In this document: positions 7,163 through 17,952 of the stretch, one piece after another
Layout: each line of letters opens with the position of its first letter
Position numbering within the stretch: position 1 is the first letter of the stretch
Source of the DNA: an uncultured Bacteroides sp.
GTDB lineage: Bacteria > Bacteroidota > Bacteroidia > Bacteroidales > Bacteroidaceae
Assembly: GCF_937912035.1 (NCBI RefSeq)
Contig: NZ_CALDPF010000035.1
Coordinates: 1 to 64,000 of the forward strand
Direction: 5' to 3'
DNA length: 64,000 bases
Translations under genes and position numbers: made by a program
Notes under the pieces: generated by a model
What the model saw: only the letters and a program-made list of their open reading frames with translations
The model's database searches: none
What the model was told of the DNA's origin: nothing

Positions 7163-8245
7163 TTATATAGTTGCACTAACCGAACCGCTTATACCCATAT
7201 TGGCACGCTTGATATCAGCGTATGTTATGCTTGCAGACGCTGCATTGAAGGTGGCTGCATCCTTGCCGGTAAGGGTGAAAGGATTACCTGCATTATCCCT
7301 TATACTCCATGCCCATGAAGCGACATCTGCTGTCTGGCTTGTATCTGAACGCTTGCGTGCTTTAGGTGTAATAACTGCTGTTTCATTCACTCGAATTGCG
7401 TTACCTGTTATCCCTGTAATGTTGAAAAACACTTCGTATGGGTCGCTCACGTCAGTTATTGCTACAGTTTCAGAAATACTCTCGCCACTTATTGTAGCAG
7501 TACAACGTAATAACAATACGTTGTCTACATCTGCATTTGTGATAACTTGTGTTTGAGCTGTACCCATTGCCACATTTCCTGTTCCTAGCAGCTTTTCCCA
7601 CTTGAATGTTATACCAGTATAATCCGTTAACTCATTACCGTCTTTATAAATATTACATTTAGCGGTTAGGGAATCGTTTTCGGTAACAAGATAAAAACCT
7701 TTGTTGTCCGTAATAGACATCGCAAAAGCATTACCAGTAGCTTCCTGAATTATCACTTCCTTCGATATATCAGAAAAAGTTACAGAGTTTCCGCTTACTT
7801 CAATAGAGCCACTTACAGATAATCTGTCATTGTCATAGCCGGAAATAGGTACAAGGTTTTTCCTTACCTGAATTGCCGGAAGATTGTAGGTTACACTATC
7901 TATAACGGTAGACCGGCTATCTATTTTTTTGAACACACCTTCCAATCCGTCTGTTGTACACAGATCATCCTCTCCGAAGGTAAGCTCCACCCCATTATAT
8001 TTCCATACTACACTTCCTGCAGTAGGTATCATCACATCACCGTCTGCGGTATCACGTATTATTACTACCGCTGTAGGAAGATTAGCTTCAGGAAAACCGT
8101 CTGCTTCAAAATCTGGAACGAATACGTTTGTTCCTTTGTTATATCTCTGTACCAAAGGATTACCTTCTACACGAAGAAATCCATTCAAAGTAGTTCCGTC
8201 CATTAACCCAATTAGCGTGAACCCTGCTTCTACTTTATTCGACAT
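7163..8245 (-). CDS. Tail protein with Ig-like C-terminal region
   Basis: A 360-residue, beta-rich protein that starts 11 bp inside the preceding gene, so the two are probably translationally coupled. The N-terminal half resembles the first residues of the preceding tail protein; the region from about 215 on looks like two Ig-like domains (repeated short strands ending in SxTI or SATI). Probable minor tail or fibre component; not assignable to a named family. Confidence 0.65.
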   Translation of the reverse strand: MSNKVEAGFTLIGLMDGTTLNGFLRVEGNPLVQRYNKGTNVFVPDFEADGFPEANLPTAVVIIRDTADGDVMIPTAGSVVWKYNGVELTFGEDDLCTTDGLEGVFKKIDSRSTVIDSVTYNLPAIQVRKNLVPISGYDNDRLSVSGSIEVSGNSVTFSDISKEVIIQEATGNAFAMSITDNKGFYLVTENDSLTAKCNIYKDGNELTDYTGITFKWEKLLGTGNVAMGTAQTQVITNADVDNVLLLRCTATISGESISETVAITDVSDPYEVFFNITGITGNAIRVNETAVITPKARKRSDTSQTADVASWAWSIRDNAGNPFTLTGKDAATFNAASASITYADIKRANMGISGSVSATI

Positions 8246-8603
8246 TTTCCACCTCCTCTTCTATAGTGTTATTATCTTCAACAATTACAGCATCCTCGAC
8301 ACTTTCATCTGTACTACCGACATCAGGATTAACAGAAAATCCTTCATCTACTGGTGTCTCATCTGTAACCAACTCTCCTCCTAATTCAGGAAGTATTGTC
8401 GGTGTGTCGAACATGCCTGATTCTTTTTGTTCCAATATCAGTTTGTCAAGCTCTTTTTTGGAGCCGACAATCTGAACACTTTCCACACTTCCGATTACTC
8501 GGAGCATTGTAAAGTCTACAATACCACGGCCGTCAGGTATTCGCTCGTAATATTTTATACCCTTTGCGTCTAACACATCGGGAGCAACCAATAAATATCC
8601 CAT
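8235..8603 (-). CDS. Small tail-operon protein with acidic tail
   Basis: 122 residues. The first half is compact (RVIGSVESVQIVGSKKELD), the last 50 residues are very acidic and low in complexity. Overlaps the next gene by 11 bp and follows the previous gene by 2 bp, so it is part of the tail operon. Could be an assembly or trimming factor; no family recognised. Confidence 0.65.
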   Translation of the reverse strand: MGYLLVAPDVLDAKGIKYYERIPDGRGIVDFTMLRVIGSVESVQIVGSKKELDKLILEQKESGMFDTPTILPELGGELVTDETPVDEGFSVNPDVGSTDESVEDAVIVEDNNTIEEEVENVE

Positions 8604-8605
8604 AC

Positions 8606-9796
8606 CTATTCGTATTTAGCGGCTGTAACAGCCTTGTTATTCTTCAACATTAATTTACCGTCCCTCAACATCAATGCAGTAACCGCATACAGTTTAACTT
8701 CTGCATATATGCTCATACCATAATTTTTATCAAACCCTAACGAAGAAGGAGTAAAAGTTATAGTTCTACCTATTCCAATAGACTTATCGGATACACCAGC
8801 TTTCCCCGAATGGGCTTTCCATGTTATTTTGAAAAACTTATCTTTGTCTGTACCTATAACCTGTCTGTTGTCCGTAAGTACACATTCAAACTTCACAGGT
8901 GTATTCATTGCTGCATTAATTTTGCTACCACTTAGCTGTCGTATCTGTACGTTCAATGATTTAGGCATCTGTACATTTATTGAGGTTACAGCAGATAAAG
9001 TAGAATCAAGAGAAGCCGGTCTGGTACCTTCATAGAATCGTGACATGCATCGGAAAGATGTGCTGCGTATAAATCTTGCATCGAACGTTAGTGTTTTAGT
9101 CCAATTACCTTCTGAGTCCTTTCCTGATATATAAATATCAAGTTCGTCCTGCGTAATATCTCTCCAACCATTTCCTTCATTTATCTGCCACCAGTATGCG
9201 GCATTTGCATCCGGAATTTTCTTGAGTGCTGATGTTAATTGTGCTGTGATAGTATGCAACCACTTTCCGTTACTGTCTGCTGTTTCACGTAAGGGGTCTA
9301 TAGTCCACGATTTTGGTGCATCAATAGACAAGCCATAATTACGTATATCATATATTGTTGTGTAAAAATTCACACTACGTTCAAACTTGACCTCAGTATT
9401 TTTGCGTGTATCAGTAATCGTGAAAATTGCTGTAATTTGTAGAGGTGTATTTGGCTCTACATTCTTCTTTACTTTAAGCGAGTATTTAGGTGTGTTTGTG
9501 TCTGATATAATATAATCTGTACCACTTGTAATTTTATTACTACCATCCGCCTTAGGTGCGCCCTCATACCATTCTACACCTGTAATGGTACGTTTACCGT
9601 TCATTTGTCCTTCGGGGTCTGACACCACTACATAAGGCATTAGCAGACATGGAACTGCACTGCGGTCAGGTTCAAACTCCTGCGTATCATTGTTATAAGT
9701 CTGTGCCGTGTTCCCACTAAGTATCTCTATAGCTGACGTGAAGGATATAGGGTCTACATGAACTGAAATATCTTTTTGTTTCGTTACTATTGCCAT
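8606..9796 (-). CDS. Tail protein, beta-rich
   Basis: 396 residues, beginning MAIVTKQKDISVHVDP. Pattern of short beta strands with WYEGAP and WWQINEGNG segments, consistent with a multi-domain tail or fibre-associated protein. Overlaps the small upstream gene by 10 bp. Function inferred from position between the large tail-tip protein and the fibre genes. Confidence 0.65.
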   Translation of the reverse strand: MAIVTKQKDISVHVDPISFTSAIEILSGNTAQTYNNDTQEFEPDRSAVPCLLMPYVVVSDPEGQMNGKRTITGVEWYEGAPKADGSNKITSGTDYIISDTNTPKYSLKVKKNVEPNTPLQITAIFTITDTRKNTEVKFERSVNFYTTIYDIRNYGLSIDAPKSWTIDPLRETADSNGKWLHTITAQLTSALKKIPDANAAYWWQINEGNGWRDITQDELDIYISGKDSEGNWTKTLTFDARFIRSTSFRCMSRFYEGTRPASLDSTLSAVTSINVQMPKSLNVQIRQLSGSKINAAMNTPVKFECVLTDNRQVIGTDKDKFFKITWKAHSGKAGVSDKSIGIGRTITFTPSSLGFDKNYGMSIYAEVKLYAVTALMLRDGKLMLKNNKAVTAAKYE

Positions 9797-9996
9797 AATC
9801 TGATATATTTTATTATTATGTATTCTTTTATAAACCCATACATCTTAATCAATTCTCTTTCGATAAAATCTTTATCGTCTACTTTATCATCTGGTATATC
9901 CAGTATATCTGAAGCATGTTTAATGTTGCATATCTCTACATTATTACATCTTCTTACATTGTCTTTAATTTCGTATCTAACAAACACAGATTTCAT
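9787..9996 (-). CDS. Small conserved-position protein, unknown
   Basis: 69 residues, charged, with four consecutive acidic or hydrophobic short helices likely (DIPDDKVDDKDFIERELIKMYG). It fills the gap between the tail-tip gene and the next tail gene and overlaps the latter by 10 bp, which is the main support for it being real. No function suggested. Confidence 0.55.
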   Translation of the reverse strand: MKSVFVRYEIKDNVRRCNNVEICNIKHASDILDIPDDKVDDKDFIERELIKMYGFIKEYIIIKYIRLWQ

Positions 9997-9999
9997 AAC

Positions 10000-12711
10000 T
10001 TAGATTTTTATATTAATACTGTTTTCTACGGTCTCATATTCTTCTCCTACAGGTATGTAAACCCTACAGATGAAACTTATCTTCCGATACTCACTACCCC
10101 ATCCGCTACCCATATCAGCTACGGATAGATGTATGACATGCTTCTGACCGTCAACGTATGTAGGTTTCCAACTGTTATCTGAAGGTATACTACCGGTATC
10201 ACGAAGCCATTCTACCTCTACCCCCTCTGTAGCCATTAGAACATTGGTTATATCTCTGTTTCCATAACTTACAACTGCTTTAATGTCTGTATTGACTTGT
10301 TGGATGAAGAACTGCCAGCCGTTAGAACTTTCAAAATCAAGATGGTAATTCTTATCGCCTTCAAGTAACGACCACGAGGGGGAGTTCCATACAGGTTCAT
10401 CTTGCGTCTTGTCTACCAAGCAACCCCACTTACAGCCATAGTGATACACGGTGTGTTGCTCCAGTTCTGTATAGGTATATCTGCCATCCTCATGCTGTTT
10501 TTCGTGCTGTATAAATCGGTATGGCTGCTCAGATTGTGCTACAGCTAAAGACCATTCTCCACGGTCTACTTTATTGGATTTTACGTCACCATTGTAATCA
10601 TATTGATATAATCTCTCGCATATAACTGTCTGAGCCATCACACCAACATCACCTTCTTTTACAGGAAGATTATCAAGTGCTGCAATCTTAGGTAGCTTAC
10701 CTACAACAAGGCTGTAATTGTAATCCTCAAGTATAGGTTTATACACATTCGCCAAAAACATTATCCTGCCTTCACGTGAAGATAACAGCCATGATTGCGC
10801 ACGTTCATTAATCTGACCTTCATCGGGCAATACCGAATTTCCCCTACGTGTAAGATTATATCCTGCAACAGGAGGGTAGTTCTTACCTCCAGGTACCTCC
10901 TCGTCAGGATATAATACAATGGTCAGGGTATTATCATTGACATTTTTTGTCAAGACACGCATCCATGATGTATAGTAATCTGTACCGCCTGTCTTTAAGT
11001 TGTTTACAATAGAATATAGAATATCGTTTTCGTCTAATGTAGTGAAATCAAATTCAGTATTTTTTCTTATATATAGTTTATAGGTATTCGCAGAAACAAA
11101 TTCTACTTTTTCGATATATCCGCAATCTGAGAACGAAAAATCGCCCATCATTGCAGAAATTTCATTGATAATAAGCTCCATGACAGTCATAGACCCACTG
11201 ACTTCAAGTTTGCGTGTCTGAATACGTCCGTCTGGGAAAATTCCTGTTCCCTTACCGGCTATCATTGAATCGATGAATTCCCCGAATTTGAGTAGGAAAT
11301 TCGTCTGGTCTACTCTGTCTTTGTGTATATACACATCATTCTCCTCGCTTATTCTACCAGCTTCATCTGCATATCCGGCCTTTATTTTCTTCCCATTATA
11401 TGTGAGGTATTCATCGACGTACTCAAGAGCTTTAAGAACATCAAAGTTAGCATGCGTGTGGCCAACGCCACCAGTACCATCACCACCTAACTCAATTATC
11501 TTATTCATAATATACGACAGAATGGCACCAATGGTAGTAGTAGCCCAGCTTTCAGAATAAGGATTCTGAACCGGGAACATAACCCCCTCAGTAAGGTTCT
11601 GGGAAGGGAACTCAACTAACCGAGGGGGTATAGTAAAAGAACTCAGATCGGGAATAGATATGGTCAGATCCGAAGGGAGTTCTTCTACTCTCTGTAGATT
11701 AAGATATGGTTTTGCGTCGGCAAAACGATAGTTGAATGTATATGAAGATGGCAGTTCATTACCTGTGTATGATGTATCATCTTCGGTCACGACAATGCGT
11801 CTCAAGTAATTGCTTGAGTACAGATATTTCTGACGTGACGGGAAAAAATCGAGCAGCCACTTGCGTTCATGCTCTACCAGGTAGCCGGTATTTTTTTGAA
11901 ATTCACGTGTGGTATCTACATTGTATTCGTCTGTGATGTCACCGATTTTTGCCAGCTGATGATCGTGATCAGCAGTGAGTGAATGCTGACCGTATGCACG
12001 GAAGGTGTCGAATCCGCCAAGGGAATTCTCAAAAACAATCCAGGATTCATCCTCGCTCATCATGCCAGAAGATACGTATCTCTGAATGTAGCTGAGACGT
12101 ACACCATCAACGGTTTCAAACCATACATCGTAGAATGCCGGTAAGCGGGATTCGAACTTACCGGCTATGACTGCATACTGAACAGGGACGGTATAGGCTT
12201 TGCCGGCCACAATGGAAAGGAGTTGTTTTGTTTCTTCAGCGTAACCGCTATCCTGCTGCTGGAAATATGCCTTGACTTTTACGACGGACGCTTCAACGCT
12301 ATAGAATGTAAGGCTTTCAGGCAGGTAGTAAGTAACCTTCTTAACCTGTGGCTGCCATGTGAGCCAATTTGCCTTGAGAAAATTAGCGGCCGATGTGGCC
12401 AGACGATCGACACCTGCCTTGATGACGGTGAAGGTATGTGTCTGTTCCGCTATTTCTGCCGTATATGTCTTGACCAGTTCCGACTGCTCATAAGGTTCGG
12501 ATGAATCACTGAAGACTGCTTTCAGGTCAGCCTCGATAATATCCTTGACATCTATCTCGATGCGCTGGTTGTCGTTCGGAGTATAATTGCCTTCGAACAG
12601 CACCCTCGTATCCTGCTTGAGGACAAAAGAAACAGCACTTGAGGATGAGATGATGAAATCCACAAGATTGCCTGAGAGATTTATCGTTTCCGGTTTTTGA
12701 AGTATAGTCAT
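10000..12711 (-). CDS. Large tail-tip or receptor-complex protein
   Basis: About 903 residues from the ATG at 12711 (MTILQKPETINL). A start at 12750 is also open, but it lies upstream of the -10-like box of the promoter at 12723-12764, so it cannot be on that transcript. N-terminal third is distal-tail-like; the middle has a GHTHANFD segment and a long FPDGRIQTRKLEVSG-type region common in Bacteroides phage tip proteins; the end is beta-rich. It directly follows the tail protein downstream of the tape measure. Likely tip scaffold carrying the fibres. Confidence 0.75.
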   Translation of the reverse strand: MTILQKPETINLSGNLVDFIISSSSAVSFVLKQDTRVLFEGNYTPNDNQRIEIDVKDIIEADLKAVFSDSSEPYEQSELVKTYTAEIAEQTHTFTVIKAGVDRLATSAANFLKANWLTWQPQVKKVTYYLPESLTFYSVEASVVKVKAYFQQQDSGYAEETKQLLSIVAGKAYTVPVQYAVIAGKFESRLPAFYDVWFETVDGVRLSYIQRYVSSGMMSEDESWIVFENSLGGFDTFRAYGQHSLTADHDHQLAKIGDITDEYNVDTTREFQKNTGYLVEHERKWLLDFFPSRQKYLYSSNYLRRIVVTEDDTSYTGNELPSSYTFNYRFADAKPYLNLQRVEELPSDLTISIPDLSSFTIPPRLVEFPSQNLTEGVMFPVQNPYSESWATTTIGAILSYIMNKIIELGGDGTGGVGHTHANFDVLKALEYVDEYLTYNGKKIKAGYADEAGRISEENDVYIHKDRVDQTNFLLKFGEFIDSMIAGKGTGIFPDGRIQTRKLEVSGSMTVMELIINEISAMMGDFSFSDCGYIEKVEFVSANTYKLYIRKNTEFDFTTLDENDILYSIVNNLKTGGTDYYTSWMRVLTKNVNDNTLTIVLYPDEEVPGGKNYPPVAGYNLTRRGNSVLPDEGQINERAQSWLLSSREGRIMFLANVYKPILEDYNYSLVVGKLPKIAALDNLPVKEGDVGVMAQTVICERLYQYDYNGDVKSNKVDRGEWSLAVAQSEQPYRFIQHEKQHEDGRYTYTELEQHTVYHYGCKWGCLVDKTQDEPVWNSPSWSLLEGDKNYHLDFESSNGWQFFIQQVNTDIKAVVSYGNRDITNVLMATEGVEVEWLRDTGSIPSDNSWKPTYVDGQKHVIHLSVADMGSGWGSEYRKISFICRVYIPVGEEYETVENSINIKI

Positions 12712-12722
12712 AACATTAATTC

Positions 12723-12764
12723 TTTTCAGCGAAATTAATGCTATGACCATGGAATAGAAAGGAC
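12723..12764 (-). promoter_or_regulatory. Phage late-type promoter for the tail-tip gene
   Basis: Minus strand: GTCCTTTC, exactly 19 nt, then TAATTTCG followed by CTGAAAA. The same architecture with identical 19-nt spacing occurs at 18359-18400 and 42174-42215, and with a TAAATTTG box at 32819-32853. It places the transcript start after 12730 and selects the ATG at 12711. Confidence 0.7.
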
Positions 12765-12766
12765 AA

Positions 12767-14752
12767 TTATTCGGCTACGGCTTCGAGCCAGAAGGTGGTT
12801 ATTCGCCAAGCAGACTTGCCGGAGAGATTGGTGTACTGCTCTGCCAGCTTACGGACATAGCTCTGCTTACCGACATCATTAGCCGTTGGTTGCAATGGGA
12901 ATATTGCAGGTATTTCAGCATCCTTATATATGGAATTATTGTAATCGTCTTCCGATATATCCTGATAAGAGCTTTTGATTTCCCATTTGTATCCGGTTGA
13001 TACGAGTGGTGGGATTATATCGTCAAAGTTCTTGGCAAGAGTAACCGGTTCATACATATTAACCGTATAGAGACTAGCTTCGCTCAAGTTTGATTTCGTT
13101 CCTACAGAGAACTTCATCGTATTGATAAGAAAATCTACACCATGAATGTTAACCTTACCGATGGCAGATAAGTTCTGAGCCACTGACATAGGCAGATTAA
13201 GCTGAGCTTCGACTTCGTGCATGCTATTGCGCAAGAGAGTGTCATATTTCCGATAGAATCGTTCGAAGATACCATCATCGCCGTTATATATTAGAGAATA
13301 ATCGCCAAGGCGATGGTATGTATAGCTATCATCTACTCCATAATTAGTGACAGTACCACCGGTAGTAGAGTTTACTCTGTATGCGAAAGCAAGCATAAGA
13401 TACATAGTATCGTCGGACGACTTATCCATATCTGTGGCCGGAACGCTTTCTGATCCGTCGGAAGAGAACAGTTTCAGGGATGAATTAAGGTATTGAACTT
13501 GTCCGATAAATATAGGAGCATCCAAAGAAGTAGAAGGAATACTCTCAGGCACATCAATCTGTAATGTTGGCAATATACCACCTTCATAATATGGCTGAGA
13601 GCTGTCGGCCACTACCTCTCTTACAGAGTATCTATAACGCACTGCAGGAACATAATTATATCCGTCACGATAGAAACATCCACGTTCCTTAGAGAATTGT
13701 GCTGTAGGGAACTGAGAACGGATTAGAGGCAATGAATCGAGCGAGGATTCGTTGTCAGAATTGGCAGAACCTGAAGGACGGATGATAATCTGCTGATAGG
13801 ATTCGGGATATGATATTTTAATCTTTCCAACCAAATATGGCGATAAATCTATGCCTTGAGTATTATCAATAACCTCATTCATCAGAACAATAGATGCTGT
13901 CTTATTATATTCATCGATGACATATTCGCAACAGAACTTCTTACGGAAGAGGTCAAGCAGAGACTTGCACGTGACCTTAGGTATAAGCTGAGAGAGCTTG
14001 ATAGTGCCAAGAACTGCAGCATCGGCAATATTGTTCAAAAAGACCATGTTCTGGAACTGTTCGGTCTGTGTGAAAAAATTAGGTTGCAAAGTATATCCCA
14101 GATAAGAGAACATTCTTTCGAGTACATAATTAGCCTTCAGGAAGGGAGTGAGATAGAAGCCTTTGGATACAGCCATTTTCTTACCGGCCAGTCTATCCTT
14201 ATATGCTGGGATACGGTCACGGTCCGATGCAAAATAAAAATTATCCGAACGAGTATCCCAGAGATTAAGAATAAACTTATGTTCATCTTCCTGTGCCGAA
14301 ACCGGAAAACAGGCGAAATGTTCATCTCCACCATTAAGATATAATTGTCTGAGCCACTCAATAGCCTGATCGACAGTAGTAACACCAGGTACAGTTTCAT
14401 CGCCAAAGACATCGGTAATATATACATCTTCCAGACGACTGTAGAACGATCCTTCGTTCATGTAGAATGAAGTCTCGATACTTTCGCCTTGAGTAACGGA
14501 GAGAATGGCCTGACGGCAGACGGAATAAAAGTTTCCGTCCTGGATAGATGCATCTACCATTTTAACCTTATCCTTGCGCTGCGTCATGCCTGGATTGCCA
14601 AGGAGAGTTCTGTTATAATCACTGTCCGGAAGCGATACCGGGAGTGTCTGTTCGCCATAATCGTTAAAGAACGGATTGGTGCGTTCTATGCTGAGTTCTG
14701 TTCCGGGATTGAGCTGATAAGGCTTTCCTGATTCTGTATTAATTATTTTCAT
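12767..14752 (-). CDS. Tail protein downstream of the tape measure (distal tail-like)
   Basis: 661 residues; start overlaps the tape-measure stop by 4 bp (ATGA coupling). N-terminal part (LNPGTELSIERTNPFF) and overall size match a protein class found right after the tape measure in Bacteroides temperate phages, where Dit or Tal proteins sit in other siphoviruses. Assigned from order, not from a motif I can name. Confidence 0.7.
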   Translation of the reverse strand: MKIINTESGKPYQLNPGTELSIERTNPFFNDYGEQTLPVSLPDSDYNRTLLGNPGMTQRKDKVKMVDASIQDGNFYSVCRQAILSVTQGESIETSFYMNEGSFYSRLEDVYITDVFGDETVPGVTTVDQAIEWLRQLYLNGGDEHFACFPVSAQEDEHKFILNLWDTRSDNFYFASDRDRIPAYKDRLAGKKMAVSKGFYLTPFLKANYVLERMFSYLGYTLQPNFFTQTEQFQNMVFLNNIADAAVLGTIKLSQLIPKVTCKSLLDLFRKKFCCEYVIDEYNKTASIVLMNEVIDNTQGIDLSPYLVGKIKISYPESYQQIIIRPSGSANSDNESSLDSLPLIRSQFPTAQFSKERGCFYRDGYNYVPAVRYRYSVREVVADSSQPYYEGGILPTLQIDVPESIPSTSLDAPIFIGQVQYLNSSLKLFSSDGSESVPATDMDKSSDDTMYLMLAFAYRVNSTTGGTVTNYGVDDSYTYHRLGDYSLIYNGDDGIFERFYRKYDTLLRNSMHEVEAQLNLPMSVAQNLSAIGKVNIHGVDFLINTMKFSVGTKSNLSEASLYTVNMYEPVTLAKNFDDIIPPLVSTGYKWEIKSSYQDISEDDYNNSIYKDAEIPAIFPLQPTANDVGKQSYVRKLAEQYTNLSGKSAWRITTFWLEAVAE

Positions 14753-17700
14753 TTTGAGCCAATTTTACGTGAGCGATTGCGGAGATTCTGTTTGCTCTCG
14801 AATTCATCAAGAAGTGTATAAGCATGTATTCCGTTCTTGTCGAGAGATTCGAGCAGCTTGAGCAGTTTGAGTTCTATTTCGGATGAGAAAGGTGATGAAG
14901 CAGGAACAACTTCCGGACGGGATGAAGAAGATATGCTTCCACCTTCGGCTTTACCGACAAGGCTGCGTGCCTGGATGTATTTATTGAGGTCGAGAGAACG
15001 TATGGTTCCTGCCTGCTGGGCTGCATCGAGGATACTCAAGATAGGTGCGACTGTAGGATTATTAACTGCATCATTGCTTGCCACCCATTCACGTGACATT
15101 CCTACAGGTCCCTCTCCTACTATGACCGTAGGCCGGGAAACGAAGCCACGCATGGACGGATTAAGGGATGCTTTATAACGACGTCCATCCTGAGCACGAG
15201 TGACATCGATGTAGCCACCTGACTGTTTTCCGGGAACACGGGTGTAATAGGTGTTACCAGACGAATCAGTAGTAATGGAATCGGCATTACTGCTTTTGGT
15301 GAGCAATCCTTTAAGAGCAGTTTTAGCAGCAGTAAGAGATGCCATAATCAATCCGCCAATGATTGCAGTACGAGCTGCTGCCGTTGCGCCAAAGGTAGCG
15401 ACAGAATCCGGTTGTGCAGCCGATATCGCTGCAGCCTTAGCCTGTTCGGCAACCGCTACTGCAGTAGCTTCCGCTATCTTCTGATTAATGATCTGCGACA
15501 ACACATCGAAGAGGATATCAATCATTGTGTTTCCAAAAGCTGTCAGCATGTTTTCCTGACCGGAAAGAACCTGGCCAAGAGCATTACCTATCTGGCTACC
15601 ATAGTTTTTATAGGATTCTACCTGTGACTGTAATGACTGCTGGATAATTTCGGTGCGCTGCTGATGTTCCTGCTGGAGCTTATTCATCTGCTGAGACATC
15701 CACTTATCGTTTTCGGCCAAGGCTTCTTCATCTGACTGACGCTTAAGTGACGTCTGCTGGGCTTCGAGTTCAGCCTTCTTGGCATAGAAATCTTCCATGG
15801 CCTTGATACGGATATCAAGAATCTGCTGTTCGAGCTGCTGACGCTGTTCTTTCTCCAGACCGAATATCTTCAGACGTGCGTTCAGATCCTGGAGTAACAA
15901 TTCTTCCATGGCTTTATTGAATTGCGTCTGTGTCTGGAGCTGCTCATCATTACCGGAAAGGTAGCGTTGCTTGAGTTCGTTCTGCTGTTGCTGGTAGAGG
16001 AGTTTCTGCTGTTCAAGGGCTACCTTGACAGGATCGTTCTTATCATCGTCATTTCCTCCTTCTTTCTTTTTATCTGGGAACTTGGATTCGTATATCTGCT
16101 TAGCGATTTTCATGTACTCGCTAGCAGCATTGCGTTCGTCTGCAATCCAGGCTGCAAGAGTTTCTTTGTTCATTGCATTGAAGGCTTCTTTCTGCTTTAT
16201 CATTTTCACATCATTTTCCACCCTTTGTTCCAATGAGGTTCCCTCCAACCTTGCAAGTTCTGCGTTTAATCCTTGTAATTGTTTGGTTAGTTCCTGATAT
16301 CTCTTTTTATATGCATTTTGATCTTCTGTTGAAAGTTTTTTATATCTCTGTTCAAGATAATTTGAACCAAAACCAAGAGTCCCTGTTTCCCTAATTGCAT
16401 ACTTTGTATTTCCTTGTTCATCCGTTCCATATAATTGCCTACTTATTTTATCAAGTTCATCCATTCGTTTTATTTTTTCTTCAATCATTTGCTTATCTTT
16501 TTTTGCAGCTTCAATCTGCTCTTTATTAACATAAGCTAATCGAAGTTTCTCAGTTCTTATCCAATCCTTGACATATCCAGAGCTGATATTAATAGCTCTT
16601 CCATATTCATCAAAACCTGTTACGGCAGCAGGAATAATCTGTGCTATTCTTTCAATCAAAGAATTCATTTCCCTTTGTTCATCCACAGAAAGATTCGTTT
16701 TTCGTTTAAGTTCATCATATCTACCAATTAAAGGTGTAAGTCCTCTTTCAATATCCACAACCTTTTCATACTGCTTATCATATTCTGTATTGACATCATC
16801 AAGACTATTTGAAAGTTTCCCTAAAGCACCTCCTAACCATCCCATGAATGACTTGATGACCGGTTCTAGTTTCTTGCCTATCTTATTGTAGATGGCATCT
16901 ATCTGGTCACCAAGATTGGATTCCAAGCCGGCAAGTTCCTGCATCTGTGTGGCCATTGCACCCTGCACACCTTGCACATTTCCAAGACTGAGGATATAGT
17001 TCTTGATAGCCTGATCCGTGTTCTGAACTTCGGTAGTGACACCACGGAAGGTGAAGGCTGTAGTTTCTCCGTTTTTCTTGGCTGTGATACCAAATTCCTT
17101 CAGACGTTCGTTCTCTCCGGTCATTGCATCGAGTAATGCTTCGATGAACTGGTCAATATCCTTGCCTTGTGACGATGCGATATCACCCATCTGGATAAGT
17201 TCTTGTTTAGCTGGAGTGATACCACGATTGATGAGTTTGATGTATGCCTGTGTCCATTCGGCCACACTTGCCGGAGTGTCTGCTGCAAGTGTCTGTATCA
17301 TCTTCATGGCAGCTGCTGCAGCTTTGGTGGAACCGGTGGCATTTTTCAGAACTGCCTCGTATGTAGCAAATTCTTTACGGGTGTTGTATGCCTGTGTTCC
17401 TATGTTCTTGAGGTATTCCCATAACTTGACGGCCACGAAAAGCTTCATGGCAATAGTTACTTTTGAAATTGCTTTCTCTGTATATGACATTTCTTTCTGG
17501 ACATGACGTCCGGATGCACGAAGTTCGTCCATACGACCACGCACACGATCGAGTTCATTCTGCAGTGCATTGTACTCTTCCGGATGCGTGGACTGTACGG
17601 TCTGGTCGAGCTGACGCTGAAGGTCACGAGCTTTAGCCTTGAGCTGTGACATGGTAAGCCCGGTAATATCGAGTTTCTTTTCCAGCTCACCAACAAGTTT

Positions 17701-17934
17701 ATTATTGGTGGATATCGCCTGGCTTGTTTTCTTTATTTCGGCTTCGAGGTTTCGGTACTCCTCTGTTTCCTTTTTCCCTTGTGCCTCCAGCTTTATAAGT
17801 TCCTGACGTCTCTCCTTGTTAACATTAACAAGTTCACGGTTCGTTTTGACGAGTTTACGTATTTCCTGCTGTGCTTCGGATGCATCGACCGATAATATCC
17901 AGTTTATCTGGTCTTCAGTAAGTTTCTTTGCCAT
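14749..17934 (-). CDS. Tail tape measure protein
   Basis: 1061 residues. The first 160 and the region about 600-780 are long Gln/Glu/Lys-rich coiled coil; about 160-370 resembles the common phage tail core; about 820-890 is a hydrophobic Ala-rich stretch (IGNALGQVL, ATAVAVAEQAKAAA). These are the usual marks of tape measures, which set tail length and cross the membrane at ejection. Lies between a small upstream protein and the distal tail protein. Confidence 0.92.
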   Translation of the reverse strand: MAKKLTEDQINWILSVDASEAQQEIRKLVKTNRELVNVNKERRQELIKLEAQGKKETEEYRNLEAEIKKTSQAISTNNKLVGELEKKLDITGLTMSQLKAKARDLQRQLDQTVQSTHPEEYNALQNELDRVRGRMDELRASGRHVQKEMSYTEKAISKVTIAMKLFVAVKLWEYLKNIGTQAYNTRKEFATYEAVLKNATGSTKAAAAAMKMIQTLAADTPASVAEWTQAYIKLINRGITPAKQELIQMGDIASSQGKDIDQFIEALLDAMTGENERLKEFGITAKKNGETTAFTFRGVTTEVQNTDQAIKNYILSLGNVQGVQGAMATQMQELAGLESNLGDQIDAIYNKIGKKLEPVIKSFMGWLGGALGKLSNSLDDVNTEYDKQYEKVVDIERGLTPLIGRYDELKRKTNLSVDEQREMNSLIERIAQIIPAAVTGFDEYGRAINISSGYVKDWIRTEKLRLAYVNKEQIEAAKKDKQMIEEKIKRMDELDKISRQLYGTDEQGNTKYAIRETGTLGFGSNYLEQRYKKLSTEDQNAYKKRYQELTKQLQGLNAELARLEGTSLEQRVENDVKMIKQKEAFNAMNKETLAAWIADERNAASEYMKIAKQIYESKFPDKKKEGGNDDDKNDPVKVALEQQKLLYQQQQNELKQRYLSGNDEQLQTQTQFNKAMEELLLQDLNARLKIFGLEKEQRQQLEQQILDIRIKAMEDFYAKKAELEAQQTSLKRQSDEEALAENDKWMSQQMNKLQQEHQQRTEIIQQSLQSQVESYKNYGSQIGNALGQVLSGQENMLTAFGNTMIDILFDVLSQIINQKIAEATAVAVAEQAKAAAISAAQPDSVATFGATAAARTAIIGGLIMASLTAAKTALKGLLTKSSNADSITTDSSGNTYYTRVPGKQSGGYIDVTRAQDGRRYKASLNPSMRGFVSRPTVIVGEGPVGMSREWVASNDAVNNPTVAPILSILDAAQQAGTIRSLDLNKYIQARSLVGKAEGGSISSSSRPEVVPASSPFSSEIELKLLKLLESLDKNGIHAYTLLDEFESKQNLRNRSRKIGSK

Positions 17935-17952
17935 AATCGCTAAACATTAATG

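Noticed and set aside
14137..14427. Separate small gene inside the distal-tail gene
   Set aside because: Shadow frame of 12767-14752 with no own ribosome binding site.
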